From positions 1,887,712 to 1,951,711 of the forward strand of contig KE546969.1 of assembly GCA_000442125.1 (NCBI GenBank): DNA of 64,000 nt, given 5' to 3'. The position numbers and the translations under genes are program-made. How positions within the stretch are numbered: the stretch's first letter is position 1; each line of letters starts with the position of its first letter. Source of the DNA: Opeltia flavorubescens (lineage: Eukaryota > Ascomycota > Lecanoromycetes > Teloschistales > Teloschistaceae). Below, in pieces: positions 54,322-64,000 of this stretch. The notes beneath the pieces were generated by a model that saw nothing but the letters and a program-made list of their open reading frames with translations, ran no database searches and had not been told where the DNA came from.

Positions 54322-55983
54322 CTATGGAATATCGAGTGCGGCCAATGCTCGCAATTCAGCTTCCAGGGGGAGAGATCGTTGGACTGCAGCTTGGTTATCA
54401 CCCGTCTCAACAGTCTCAAGGACGAGCTCGTCATCTCCAGCGCTTCCAGCAGCAGGTGGCTGACTGGGTGTATTCTGGAGCTGAACCCCAGGAGCAACGG
54501 GGGCTGGTGCCACCCACGGAGCTCTGCTTGGACATCTCTTTGACAGCTTGGCTTCAATGAACCGCTGGAGATGTGATATATGAACCTCAGTCATATTCGC
54601 CATGCGGAATTTCTGAAGGTATTAGTGAGACGTGGGAATGAAACAAAGGGTTACTCACAGCTGGCTTCTTTGATCCGATGATGAGGTTGATCTCCCTGGA
54701 CACCAGTGGCTCATGGTCAAGCCATCCAAGCTTCTGGAAACCACGCATGATCTCCATATCCTTCTTGGTGCTATGGGAGCACTTGCGTCGGACCTTCCTG
54801 TCCTTCTTCTCCTGCCATCGCCCCATTTGCTCGTCGATCTTAGCGCTGCTTGCGTTTGGGTCCTTCGCGATCATCTGTGCCCTCTGATGTGGGCTTTGCC
54901 GAGTGACAGACTCCAAGAGATCTGACTTGAGAGGTCCACAGTATTCCAATTGAGGACAAACCATGATGCCCGAGGCCCACGCGGAGTTCTTGGAGCCGTA
55001 TTTGAGGGTCTGGAAGATCGTGAAACCTCCCATGTCATGGTCGCCAAAGTAAAGGAACGGGACACCTTCGAGCTTGGTAGATTGCGACAGGAGGTGAAGG
55101 TATTCCTTCGTCGCAGAAGAGGGGAAGCCACCAGTCTAGAATCGTCAGGGCATGTCTTTGCAACTGTTGCTTACTTACCATTACGAGCAGCACGTCCTTT
55201 ATTGGGAGCATGTTTGACAAGTTCTTATGCTCAACCACGACCACCGCATCGATCTTGCCACCTGCCATCTTGAGGTTGATGTCCAGCACCGGAGACGGAA
55301 TGGCAAACTCTCCATTTTGGCGAGCCGCCTTCGTTCCTGGTACGAGGTCTTTCTTCACCACCCCAGTCCTCTGGCGATCGATGTATCGAAATACATCATT
55401 GACAATCACGTTGTCAACACCGATGCTATGCGGCAACCGGATGATGCCACTCTCCTGCTGCTGAATGCCAAGAGCAGTAGGATGTACCTGTAGCGTCAGC
55501 GCAATGTCATACATGATTCGCTTGACCACCTCGAGTTTGGCATGAGGATCTGCCTAGATAGTTGCATGTCAGGACTCANGACTCCGCAGTCGAAAGCTAT
55601 CAGGCTTGCTTACTTCTCGGTATTGGATGAAGCGGGTCTTGAGTGCCTGCTTGCTGACAGCCATATCATTCAGAAGGGTGGCTGTTCTCACGAAATTGGT
55701 CCAATATCCAGCCAACTTCTTCGTACCTCGCAACGACTGTGAGGTCAGCATGGCCTTTGCATGATTTGCCATTGCAACTCACGAGAATGTCGTGCCGCAC
55801 GAGCATCAAGACGCCATTTGTCTTCTCAAGTGTGACTGCGTCAGCCTTGGTGGTAGACCCCAAGCGCAGATTCACCGAGGGTTTGCTGTCGATATCAGCG
55901 AACAGCCGGCGGATACTCGTGACATTCTCCATTGACTTGGGCGCATTGCGCCAATTGAGATCGATGGTACTGGATGCAGACAT
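54322..55983 (-). CDS. Spo11/topoisomerase VI subunit A-like protein, five exons, 488 aa
   Basis: Exons 55983-55783, 55736-55614, 55553-55179, 55135-54659 and 54612-54322 give an exact frame. Residues about 80-145 match the winged-helix domain: LKTRFIQYREV carries Tyr106 where Spo11 has its DNA-cleaving Tyr, and VVKRIMYDIALTLQVHPTAL follows. The Toprim domain has VVVVEHKN (Glu216), TGGFPSSATKEYLHLLSQ, FLYFGDHDMGGF (Asp265, Asp267) and LKYGSKNSAW, so all metal ligands are present. The end of the core reads LVSREINLIIGSKKPA. About 100 extra C-terminal residues are not part of standard Spo11. Spo11 makes meiotic double-strand breaks, but this copy is divergent and may be a paralogue with another role, for example in element mobility. 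An unresolved base (55579) is in intron 2. Confidence 0.85.
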
Positions 55984-56334
55984 TGTAGACTAGTAAAAGG
56001 TCAGTTCGTGAGTTTCAACAGGTGGATTGAAGAGGGAAAGAGCTTGAACTGAATGCGCGTGGTTGAAAGCTACAAATTCGCGCCAACTCTTAGTCGACTG
56101 GTTTGGCGCGAAAAGAAAACGCGACAAGATATCGAGGTATCGACTACAGTTGAGTCGATTGTTAAAAATCTCAATGGCTTTTCCTACTTTTGAGACAACG
56201 CGATTGTCCACTCGCAACTGGCTTAGAGGGGGCTATAGCCGGGATAAGGCTGTGACTTCGGAAGTACGGCTTGAAGTGCAGCTTAAGATGCGGCTTGGTA
56301 AGTTGAAAGAAAATTCAATCTACCAGCCTATCCT
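55984..56334 (-). promoter_or_regulatory. Spo11-like promoter with mirror-image E2F/MBF-like sites
   Basis: TTCGCGCCAA (56077-56086) and its exact reverse complement TTGGCGCGAA (56103-56112) lie 94-129 bp before the start codon. These fit the E2F/MBF (MCB-type) consensus that drives G1/S and premeiotic transcription in fungi. A further GCGCG-containing site is at about 56053-56060. Confidence 0.55.
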
Positions 56335-56379
56335 ATATAAGCTTATAATTAAGGGCTGAATTATAAAATTTAGGTGAGC

Positions 56380-56446
56380 GCCCTATAGGGCTGCCGTACG
56401 GCCGGGGGGCTAAATAATAAAAAACCGGGGGGGCTAAATAATAAAA
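56380..56446. repeat. Palindromes and G-rich direct repeat at the edge of the AT-rich block
   Basis: GCCCTATAGGGC (56380-56391) and GCCGTACGGC (56393-56402) are perfect palindromes. They are followed by two direct copies of a CCGGGGGGCTAAATAATAAA word (56402-56422 and 56425-56446, differing by one G). This looks like the terminus of an inserted element. Confidence 0.55.
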
Positions 56447-56670
56447 CTTCTACTAATTAGATTCGGGTCTATAATAACTCTAATTAATAGCCTCAGCGAG
56501 CGTATTAAAACGTATTCTTTCGATTTCATCTATTAGGTCTGGTTGTAGTAGATATAAGCTAGAAAAATATCGCTAGCGAATATTAATAGGGGATGCTAAA
56601 CCGGCTTCTTACGCGCTAAAAGTTAGGTTTTACCTATATACCTAACCCTAATTCTTCTATAAAGAGCGTG

Positions 56671-56807
56671 GACCTTAATATTACTATCGGATTAAATTTA
56701 ATATAACTTAGTATCACTATAAATTCCACAGCGATTCTATAAAAACTTAGTAATCAACCTTTTTATTATATACTATTTATATTATATATCTTCTATACCT
56801 TAATATA
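56671..56807 (+). repeat. Direct repeat, copy A (LTR candidate)
   Basis: Aligns over about 135 bases with 58503-58636 in the same orientation. Shared words include TATTACTA.CGGATTA, CAGCGATTCTAT or TAGCGATTCTAT, and TTATATACTATTTATA. Most differences are transitions, as RIP would leave. Confidence 0.6.
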
Positions 56808-57496
56808 TAGTAGCAGTTGTATAGTTTATAATCGTACCTATATTATTATATAAAAGTACTATTCTACTATATATTAGTAAATCGTAAAATATTTTTAACA
56901 GTCCTCCTATACTGGTAAAAACCTACTAGCTTCCGCCCGCTAAAATCAAATAAATATCTCCCGCGCACTATACTACCTACCTACTCTATCTATTTATCTA
57001 ATATTACTAATAATTCGATCGGTCCTTACCTAAATTAAGCAAAGCGTATTCAACTATATAGATATAAATAGTATCACCTCCGGCCCGATAAACCTATAAT
57101 TTAAACGATACACCTAATTTAAATCAGTAGAAAAAAGAGTTTAAAGAGCCTAAAGATTCCTATAAACAAATATTTAATAATATACCTGTAGAATTTTACT
57201 ATATATATAACCTATTAGTTAATTTTGATAATACTAAGAATAAATAATATAGAATACAGCCATCTACCTATTATAAATACCTATCTTCTTTAGTATTTAG
57301 TAATTTAGATAAGCTATAAAATTATATACTAGATATATATAGCTATAATCCTCGGAACTACTAATTCTTCTATATTCGCCGCTAATCCGTATAGGAATAA
57401 TACGCTAAAGATTATATATATATATTTCGGCGCCCTAAATTAGGCTATATAATAGTGTAGGTATACCTATTTAATATTAAGCTCTAGGCGTATATT

Positions 57497-57735
57497 AATA
57501 CTAGCAGCGGGGCATTAATTCTCGACAGGAATCTCCTACCTTCTAGCTTAGTTAGCTATAGCGTAATATAGAAAACAAAGCTAGTAATATTATAAGGCGT
57601 GTATAGCCTATAAATTATAAATAAAATCGCGAAATTCAATATCCGGCTAGGTAGATCTAATAGTTAAAATATACTTATAGAAGCCTACCTAGTCGATAAC
57701 TTCCAGGCTGGTTTTACCTTTTACAGCTTATAATA
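57497..57735 (+). pseudogene. Retroelement protease-like remnant between the direct repeats
   Basis: In one frame with a few stops the reading is SSGALILDRNLLPSSLVSYS, then KTKLVIL.GVYS, KFNIRLGRSNS, and EAYLVDNFQAGFTFYS. This resembles the aspartic-protease segment of fungal Gypsy-type polyproteins (D/SGA..LID...LP ... LVDNLKA..LIG, from memory). Reverse transcriptase or integrase motifs are not recognisable, so this is a truncated, RIP-mutated copy; the direct repeats on either side would be its LTRs. Confidence 0.4.
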
Positions 57736-58502
57736 TTTAATACCGCCATTTATCTAGCTACAAAATATATAATTATAAAAAAAAAAAAGATAATTTTTAG
57801 CTCTAAATCTGCTAGTAATAAAATAACACTCCCTATTATACACACCAGTATCTTTATACCTACCTCTTATAATTTATACTAAGCGCCAAAAGAAATAACA
57901 AGTACTAACAAATTCGATAGCGTTAAAGAAGTTCTACAAACCTAAAATAGCGCTAATAAATATTCAATTTTATTCCAATCAATTAGAACTAAATATTTAA
58001 AAGCGCTTAAATACAATATAACTAAATATATTTTTAAATAATATTTATTTAAATATACGAATAGCTCTACTAGTAACTCCGCTACCCCCTATTTAACCAC
58101 TATATATACCCCTAACTCGCCGCTATACCCTTCTATATATTCTCCACGGCTTTATACTATATATATAAGCGCTATACTATTATAGCCCCTTTAGATTATA
58201 TACTATATCGCTCCTAATATACACGCCTACCTTAATAATAATACGATAGGCTGATTAGTTAAAATAGAATAGAGAATAGGGCTGGAAAATATAATCGTAT
58301 AGTATACTAAGAATACCTTAATAAAAAACGAGGTATTATTATAGTATAAAAAGAAGGACACGGCTTATATATAATATATATATAATAAGCGTCAGCCACC
58401 CCTATAATATCTCGCCGGCGCTACTAGCAGCGAGGGCGTTATATATTTTATTTCTGGTAGGTATCTATTATAATTTTTCTAAGGTTTAATATAGTAAATA
58501 TA

Positions 58503-58636
58503 GACCTCGATATTACTACCGGATTAGGTCTAGCGTACCTTAGTATTCCTATAGATTCTATAGCGATTCTATCGAGATTTAATAATTAACTTTCTTACTA
58601 TATACTATTTATACTATATATATTCTACACCTTGAT
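58503..58636 (+). repeat. Direct repeat, copy B (LTR candidate)
   Basis: Partner of 56671-56807, about 1.8 kb downstream and in the same orientation. Confidence 0.6.
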
Positions 58637-58899
58637 ACCTTCTAGTATAGATAATATTTCGATCTTTTTTTTTATACCTTTATATATTCCATCTTTTAGG
58701 ATAGTCTCGCTATATTTATAATATAGATCCTATCTTTACTTATATTTCTATTCTATTAGAATAAACTAGTTTTTTACTATATCGCTTTAATAGCGAGTTA
58801 TATTTTATAAAATATATAAATATACTATTTAGCCTAGCAATATAATAGGGTACCTAAAAGGGTATTATTATAAAGTTTCTAGTAAGAAAGCTTTAAAAA

Positions 58900-61800
58900 T
58901 TAAACGCGAGGTAAAAATAATATCGGTTATTTAAGATCCTATAAATTTTAAAATAATTCGGGAGCTGGATAAGCCTATTCTAAAGCTAAAGGTATACTAT
59001 AATATATAGACCTATACGGCCGAACCTATCTACTATTTTATATTACTAGCAGTAGGTACCTTAAAAAACTATTACGCCTAAGAATATCCTAAATTATAAA
59101 CACGTTCTAAGTATAAGGTATAAAAGTTCTATTATAACCTTTAAACTCGGGTTAACTACTAGTAGATATTCCTATTATTACGAAGTAGTAATTTCTTCCG
59201 TATTAACCTATTAGCGTCGGCTATTAATAAAACCGACGACTCTATATCTACTAATATTATAGTAGCGGCTAGGTAGCGGGTTCGAGATATATAATAAATA
59301 TTAGAGCGGAGAATAAAAATAAGAATCAAAAACTGTTAAAAAGGTACCGAGTTTATACTATAATTAAAAATAATAGGGTGGCCTAAATACCTTTAAAGAT
59401 TAGACCGGTAAAAATTAATAGATCTAGTTAAAACCTTAAATATAAAGGAGGAACCGCTAGTAAATATTGTATAGAATACTATAAATAAAATACTTTTATA
59501 TTATTAGCAGATAGTTAAAGAGTAAACCGGGTATTTTTTATATATCGAAGTTATATATAGTAAAGCTAAGTAAATTAAATATCGTCCCCTATAGCTATAT
59601 ATAGACCCTAAAGTATTAAAGGACTATACCCGGCTATAGAAGTAGATCCTCGCGTTTTTTATCTATACTCGGGCTCGAAAAAATAAAGGGCCCGTTTATA
59701 AATTCCGAGAATAGGAAAAGATAAAATTTAAAACTATTATTTAAAAAGCCCGGCGGATTTATAATCGATATATTTAGCGCGAAGGTAGAAATTAATTAAA
59801 TAGTAGTAGTAGCAGCAGCAGTAACCCCGCCGGCAATATTAGTAATAACAACGCTATATCGGACCAGACTAAATCGATCCGATTATAAAAGTTGCAGGCT
59901 ACCTATTTACAGTTTTATCTAGTATTATTAGTACGAAAATACCGAGGCTATAAATATAAGTTGCCTATAATATACGCTATAGCGGTTCTAGCAGTTAAGC
60001 TTAAAGGATAATACAGGGTTAATTAATATCCTTCTATTATATCCCAGATTATTAAAATAGCGTGGTTTATAGTAATCCAAATAGTATATTAATATATAGA
60101 CGAAGATTATAAATATATTAAAAAGGAAGAATCTAATCTATTAAATCTAATAATTAAACTAATAGATAGGGTTATAATTTAAAAGAGCTAAGAAGCGATA
60201 TAATAAATCTTTAATCGCTATAGCTATAGTATAAAAATTACTAGGACTAGTACCGTACCTAATAATATCGATTAAATAAAAGATTAGATTCGATATAAAA
60301 AATTTAAGTTTAATATAGACTAGTTACGGAGTTTAATATATAGTTTAGTATTTAAAACCTATCGAGCGTTAAAAAAGGTTCTATATATATTCGAGAAAGA
60401 TTTCCCTAGTATTCTATAATATTAATTACGGGACGATCCTACCTAAGAAGGCATCGGGTATAATTTCGTCTAGAATAAACGAAACCTATAACCGATAGAT
60501 AATTAAACGTAGTTAATCGATCGTTTAATTATATTAAGTATTCTATAATAACGCGGTAATATTATTAATCTATATAAAAACCGAGAGTAGTACGAGTTAA
60601 TCGATTAATACTATAAATTACTAGCAATATTAGTATAATAGGTATAGGGATAGAACGCCTGTAGACCCGAGTTTTTAAATATATATAAGTAGAGTTCCGG
60701 AGAAGGTTAAAGTTATAATATATTTATTAGTAGGGGGTTCGGTAGTAATATCCCGTAAAGTAGTTAAATAGAGTTAGTTATATATTATTATAAAGGATAT
60801 AATATTAGTAGCGATATAAAGATTATTTATCGCTTTTTACCGTACAAGGTAGATACTTTAATAGTATAGAATATATAGTTAGTACGGCCGGTATAGAACG
60901 CTTTATAGAAGATCTATAATAAAGAATAATATTAATAACAATAAAAGTTATAGTATACCGATACCTATAAGTATAAATAGACGCCGGTATAGATAAGTTA
61001 AAAAATAAAAAAAGCTAATAAGGAGGCGTTAGAGAAAAATTTAACGTTATAATTATAGCAAGATATTAATATCGCCGTTAGCTAAAAATATCTATATAAA
61101 GGCGAAGGACGAATAAAGTATAATAAAAAAGATTAAAATAATAAGATTTAAGAAAATAAAATCGAGGATATATAAATAAAATACAGTATATATATCGCAG
61201 GCCTTATATATACGCGTGGTATCCGAGAGTAAGATAGAGTAGTAAAGAAAATACGGTAGAAATTCCGTAAAGCTAGTAAGAACTAGTATTATTTACTAGA
61301 ATTCCAGATTTTTAGGGAAGGTAGGGGGAAGCGCAAACTAATAAGATGGGAAGCGGATACTAAAAGCAGACGTTGTAAATAATATCGATGATTACGAACT
61401 ATTAATATAGATATAGAGTTGCGGAAAATAATATAAAATAAATAGACGGAGTTCTAAAAGTCCTAGAAGCGTATTATAGAATCCATTCTAGCCGGCTAGG
61501 AATATATATTAGCTATTATGCCCACCGGAGGGAGGAAGAATCTATTATTTATATTGCCGGCGTTTTATAATAAAGGAGGAATTAGCGTTATAAGTTAGGG
61601 TTCCGCTAGATTTTAATAGGTAGATTATTAATCGATTTATCCAGGTAGTAGTTCTATTAGTTGTATTACGGCAAGATTTATATCAATAATATTAGAAAAT
61701 AGGTATTAAATATAGGGAATAGAACCGACGGAGTTTACCGGATAATACTAGGATCGTATTAATTACGCTCGAGTCCGCCTATAACGACAATTTTATCCGG

Positions 61801-63290
61801 TTTATTAATCGTATTCAGGAATAGAAACGACTAGACCGGATTGTTATCGATAAATATTATATAGTATTAAATAATCAACTAGATTTCCGGCCCTAATTAT
61901 AGGAATTAGGAAAACTAAACCGGGCCCAAGTCCCTATTATAATATTAACCGCTACGTTGCCTCTATTAGAAGAAAGTCGATTTATAAAGCGGATATAAAT
62001 TCAGTCTAATAACGTTTAAATATTCCGAGCTATAATTATATAAAAGAATATCTAATATTAAATATACCGTATTCAAACCCGGATATCGCAGGAGTAAAAA
62101 GGCGAGTTACTATAGGTAATTTAAAGAATCCGAGGGACGCTAACCGGTAATAAAAAACTAGTAATTTATAGCGGTTTAATAAAAGATTACTAGTCGTTAA
62201 TAAAATCCATTAATTACAAAACGTATTTCTATAATACTAATAATAAAAAAGGAAAATTTCATCGGTTTTAATATAACCAGCAATTTAGTACTATTATTAC
62301 CACGAGTACTTTTAAAACCGGAATCGATATTCCCTATATTCGATAAATTATTTATATTAATAAGCCACGGATATTATTTAATTATAGCTAGGAGAGTAGT
62401 CGCGCGGGCCGGAATAAATAAATAAGTAAGGTAATAGTAATTCAAAGCCGTATAAAGGGGTAAAATTAAAAAAAGTCCCTTATAAATATAAAAGGTCAGC
62501 TGGTAGAGCGTTATTTAGATACCCTATATAAACGGGTAGTATTAGATATATATATAGATAATAAAAAAGATCGAGAAAGATATAAAGCGGGAGAAAAATT
62601 ATATAAAGAGTATAATTTAAAGGCAGTAACTGTAGATAATATTTCTACTAGCCGTTATCGATTTCCTACCCTTATAAACCTATTCCCGGGTAGATAGCTA
62701 TTACCGCAAGCCCCCTAAATTATTCTTATTATAGCCGGGAGTACGATTATAGAGCGATATAAATAGAAAGTCCGCGAATCGCAGGAAAAAATTCGGGCGC
62801 TATAGAATTTATTAAATATACTTCGGGGATAATATATATATTATTTACTTATAAAAAAAGTAGATAACTTAAGATATTATATATTTTATTATACGGAAAC
62901 GGAATACCAAGCAATTAAAGCGGATTACAGCCGGTAGAAAAAACAGCTATAAGGATAAAAAAAATTAACGCGGTTCGGAGGCTATTATTAATATTTTCTA
63001 CTATAAGTATAATACAATCGATAGCGAGAGTTAATAAAAGTAGGTAAAGCGGGTATATATAAAATAATCCCAGAGGAAAAGAATTGCTAATACTAAAATA
63101 TAGCGGTGGAAAGTTTAAAGGTATTAATTTACCTTAAAAATAAATTTCGGGAGTAGATATAAAAGCGAATACCGGCAGGAATAGTATAAAAAGATATTAA
63201 TCGATATTAGGGCGAATAAGTATAATAAACCGGTATAGATATATATTAAATAATAGTAGAAATTTAAAAAGATCTATAATTAAAGGAAAA
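58900..63290 (+). pseudogene. RIP-degraded telomere-linked RecQ-type helicase, pointing to the telomere
   Basis: Helicase motifs survive in order. Motif I is MPTGGRKNLLFILPAF (61518-61565, normally GGGKS). Motif Ia-like VVVLLVVLRQDL starts at 61645, DE-box-like IVIDKYYIVLNNQLDFRP spans 61840-61893, and motif III TATLPLLEES is at about 61948-61977. Motif V is TSTFKTGIDIP (about 62302-62334), and motif VI is (stop)ESSRAGR at 62389-62412, where CAG became TAG and GGT became AGT. From the LRQDL segment to motif VI one frame holds, broken only by stops. The change of frame after motif I fits a 58-nt intron (61587-61644). Upstream, NISSDIKIIYRFLPYKV (about 60800-60856) matches the N-terminal domain of such helicases. 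Limits are approximate and no product is expected. Confidence 0.75.
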
Positions 63291-63923
63291 TAAATAAATA
63301 AAAAAAATTTTAAAAGTTTAATAAATTGAATAATCGATAATATAATAACTTAATCGATTCAAAACTGGATTTAATAATAAAAATAGATAAAACCGGAAGG
63401 TTAAATAATTATTCGACTATTATTATAAAACGAATCGGATAAAAAAAAATATAATTATAATAATCGGAAATAATATAATTAAACTTAAAGTTGGGTAGTA
63501 GTATTAAAAAACCAATTCGAACCTTTTTTTTTTCTGCGGTCGCGGGATCCTCGGCCTATCTATTAAACTTACCTAATATCGGAATAAAAAATATTTTTAA
63601 TTAAAAAAGTCTATAGAGCTATTATATATAGAACTTCTCGGAATTATACTTTTATTACTTGAAATTATTGATACTAATTATTACTGGTTTTTATTTTATC
63701 TTTTTTTATTATTAATTTCTAACGTTTAAATTATTAATAGTCCGTATAAAGTATTAATAATCGATCGATTAATTTTAGCCAGCTTTTAAAATTAAATTCG
63801 GACTTTTTATTAAATTTTTATATTTTTAAAGCCCTTTAAATCTCGGACTATTAATACAATTCGATTTTTAAAATTAAATATAAAATTTATTCTTTTTTTA
63901 TTTTATTTTTTTAATATTTTTTC

Positions 63924-64000
63924 TTAGGGTTAGGGTTAGGGTTAGGGTTAGGGTTAGGGTTAGGGTTAGGGTTAGGGTTAGGGTTAGGGTTAGGGTTAGG
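63924..64000 (+). repeat. Telomere repeats (TTAGGG)n
   Basis: About 12.8 uninterrupted TTAGGG units run to the last base, with the G-rich strand 5'->3' toward the end, so this is the right chromosome terminus. No degenerate units are seen. Confidence 0.98.

Larger units (their letters stand above)
56335..63923. other. AT-rich RIP-mutated subtelomeric block
   Basis: From about 56340 the base composition changes abruptly to very AT-rich DNA dominated by TA-containing words, and nearly every frame is cut by stops within a few dozen codons. This is the appearance of DNA hit by repeat-induced point mutation (C-to-T on either strand). Two former elements can be recognised inside and are listed separately. 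No intact gene is seen. Confidence 0.85.

Noticed and set aside
1-64000. CRISPR arrays, bacterial operons or rRNA genes
   Set aside because: No regular direct-repeat/spacer array, no Shine-Dalgarno-linked gene runs and no rRNA sequence; the tandem repeats at 52.6-53.6 kb are degenerate and contiguous without spacers.

Overview
This window is the right-hand end of a chromosome of a filamentous ascomycete (Pezizomycotina). It ends in (TTAGGG)n with the G-rich strand running 5'->3' to the last base. Most protein genes carry short introns of about 50-100 nt with GT..AG borders and CTAAC/CTGAC-type branch sites. The families present (HET domain, UstYa/DUF3328, PTH11/rhodopsin-like, Dal5-type MFS, 2EXR/F-box-like, Rds1 ferritin-like) are typical of this group. 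A Leotiomycete is my guess and is inference only. Because genes are split, I rebuilt exons by hand from splice sites and reading phase; every junction listed keeps the frame open.

Layout. 1-17 kb: an F-box protein, a 2EXR-type gene with a doubtful junction, two secreted proteins, a small two-exon gene, a HET-domain gene and a broken Msb2-like signalling mucin, separated by long empty stretches. 18-27 kb: a compact block holding an amidohydrolase, a six-exon MFS transporter, a rhodopsin-like membrane protein, a Kex2-processed secreted peptide precursor and, divergent from it, a five-exon UstYa oxidase. This precursor/UstYa pair looks like a small, apparently undescribed dikaritin-type RiPP locus and is the most interesting item. 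28-35 kb: a secreted carbohydrate-binding-like protein, a TDP2-like endonuclease/phosphatase and a secreted cysteine-rich protein. 36.5-43 kb: a 244-bp MITE directly upstream of an F-box/TPR-type gene, then a zone of decayed genes including a broken multi-membrane protein and a partial decayed copy of the F-box/TPR gene. 43.7-51.4 kb: another secreted protein, a tRNA-like remnant, a zinc-knuckle/RGG protein, more decayed genes and an ankyrin protein.

Subtelomere. 52.5-54 kb carries degenerate ~100-bp tandem repeats and a short-period minisatellite. Next is an intact five-exon Spo11/topoisomerase VI A-like gene (488 aa), with a mirror-image pair of E2F/MBF-like sites about 100 bp upstream. From about 56.35 kb the DNA changes abruptly to very AT-rich, stop-riddled sequence typical of repeat-induced point mutation (RIP). 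In it can still be read a retroelement remnant (protease-like segment between direct repeats) and a telomere-linked RecQ-type helicase pointing at the telomere, degraded by transitions but with its helicase motifs recognisable.

How it fits together: the telomere-proximal part holds recombination and helicase genes and repeat fossils. The interior is a gene-sparse accessory region carrying one probable secondary-metabolite locus and several secreted proteins that could act outside the cell.
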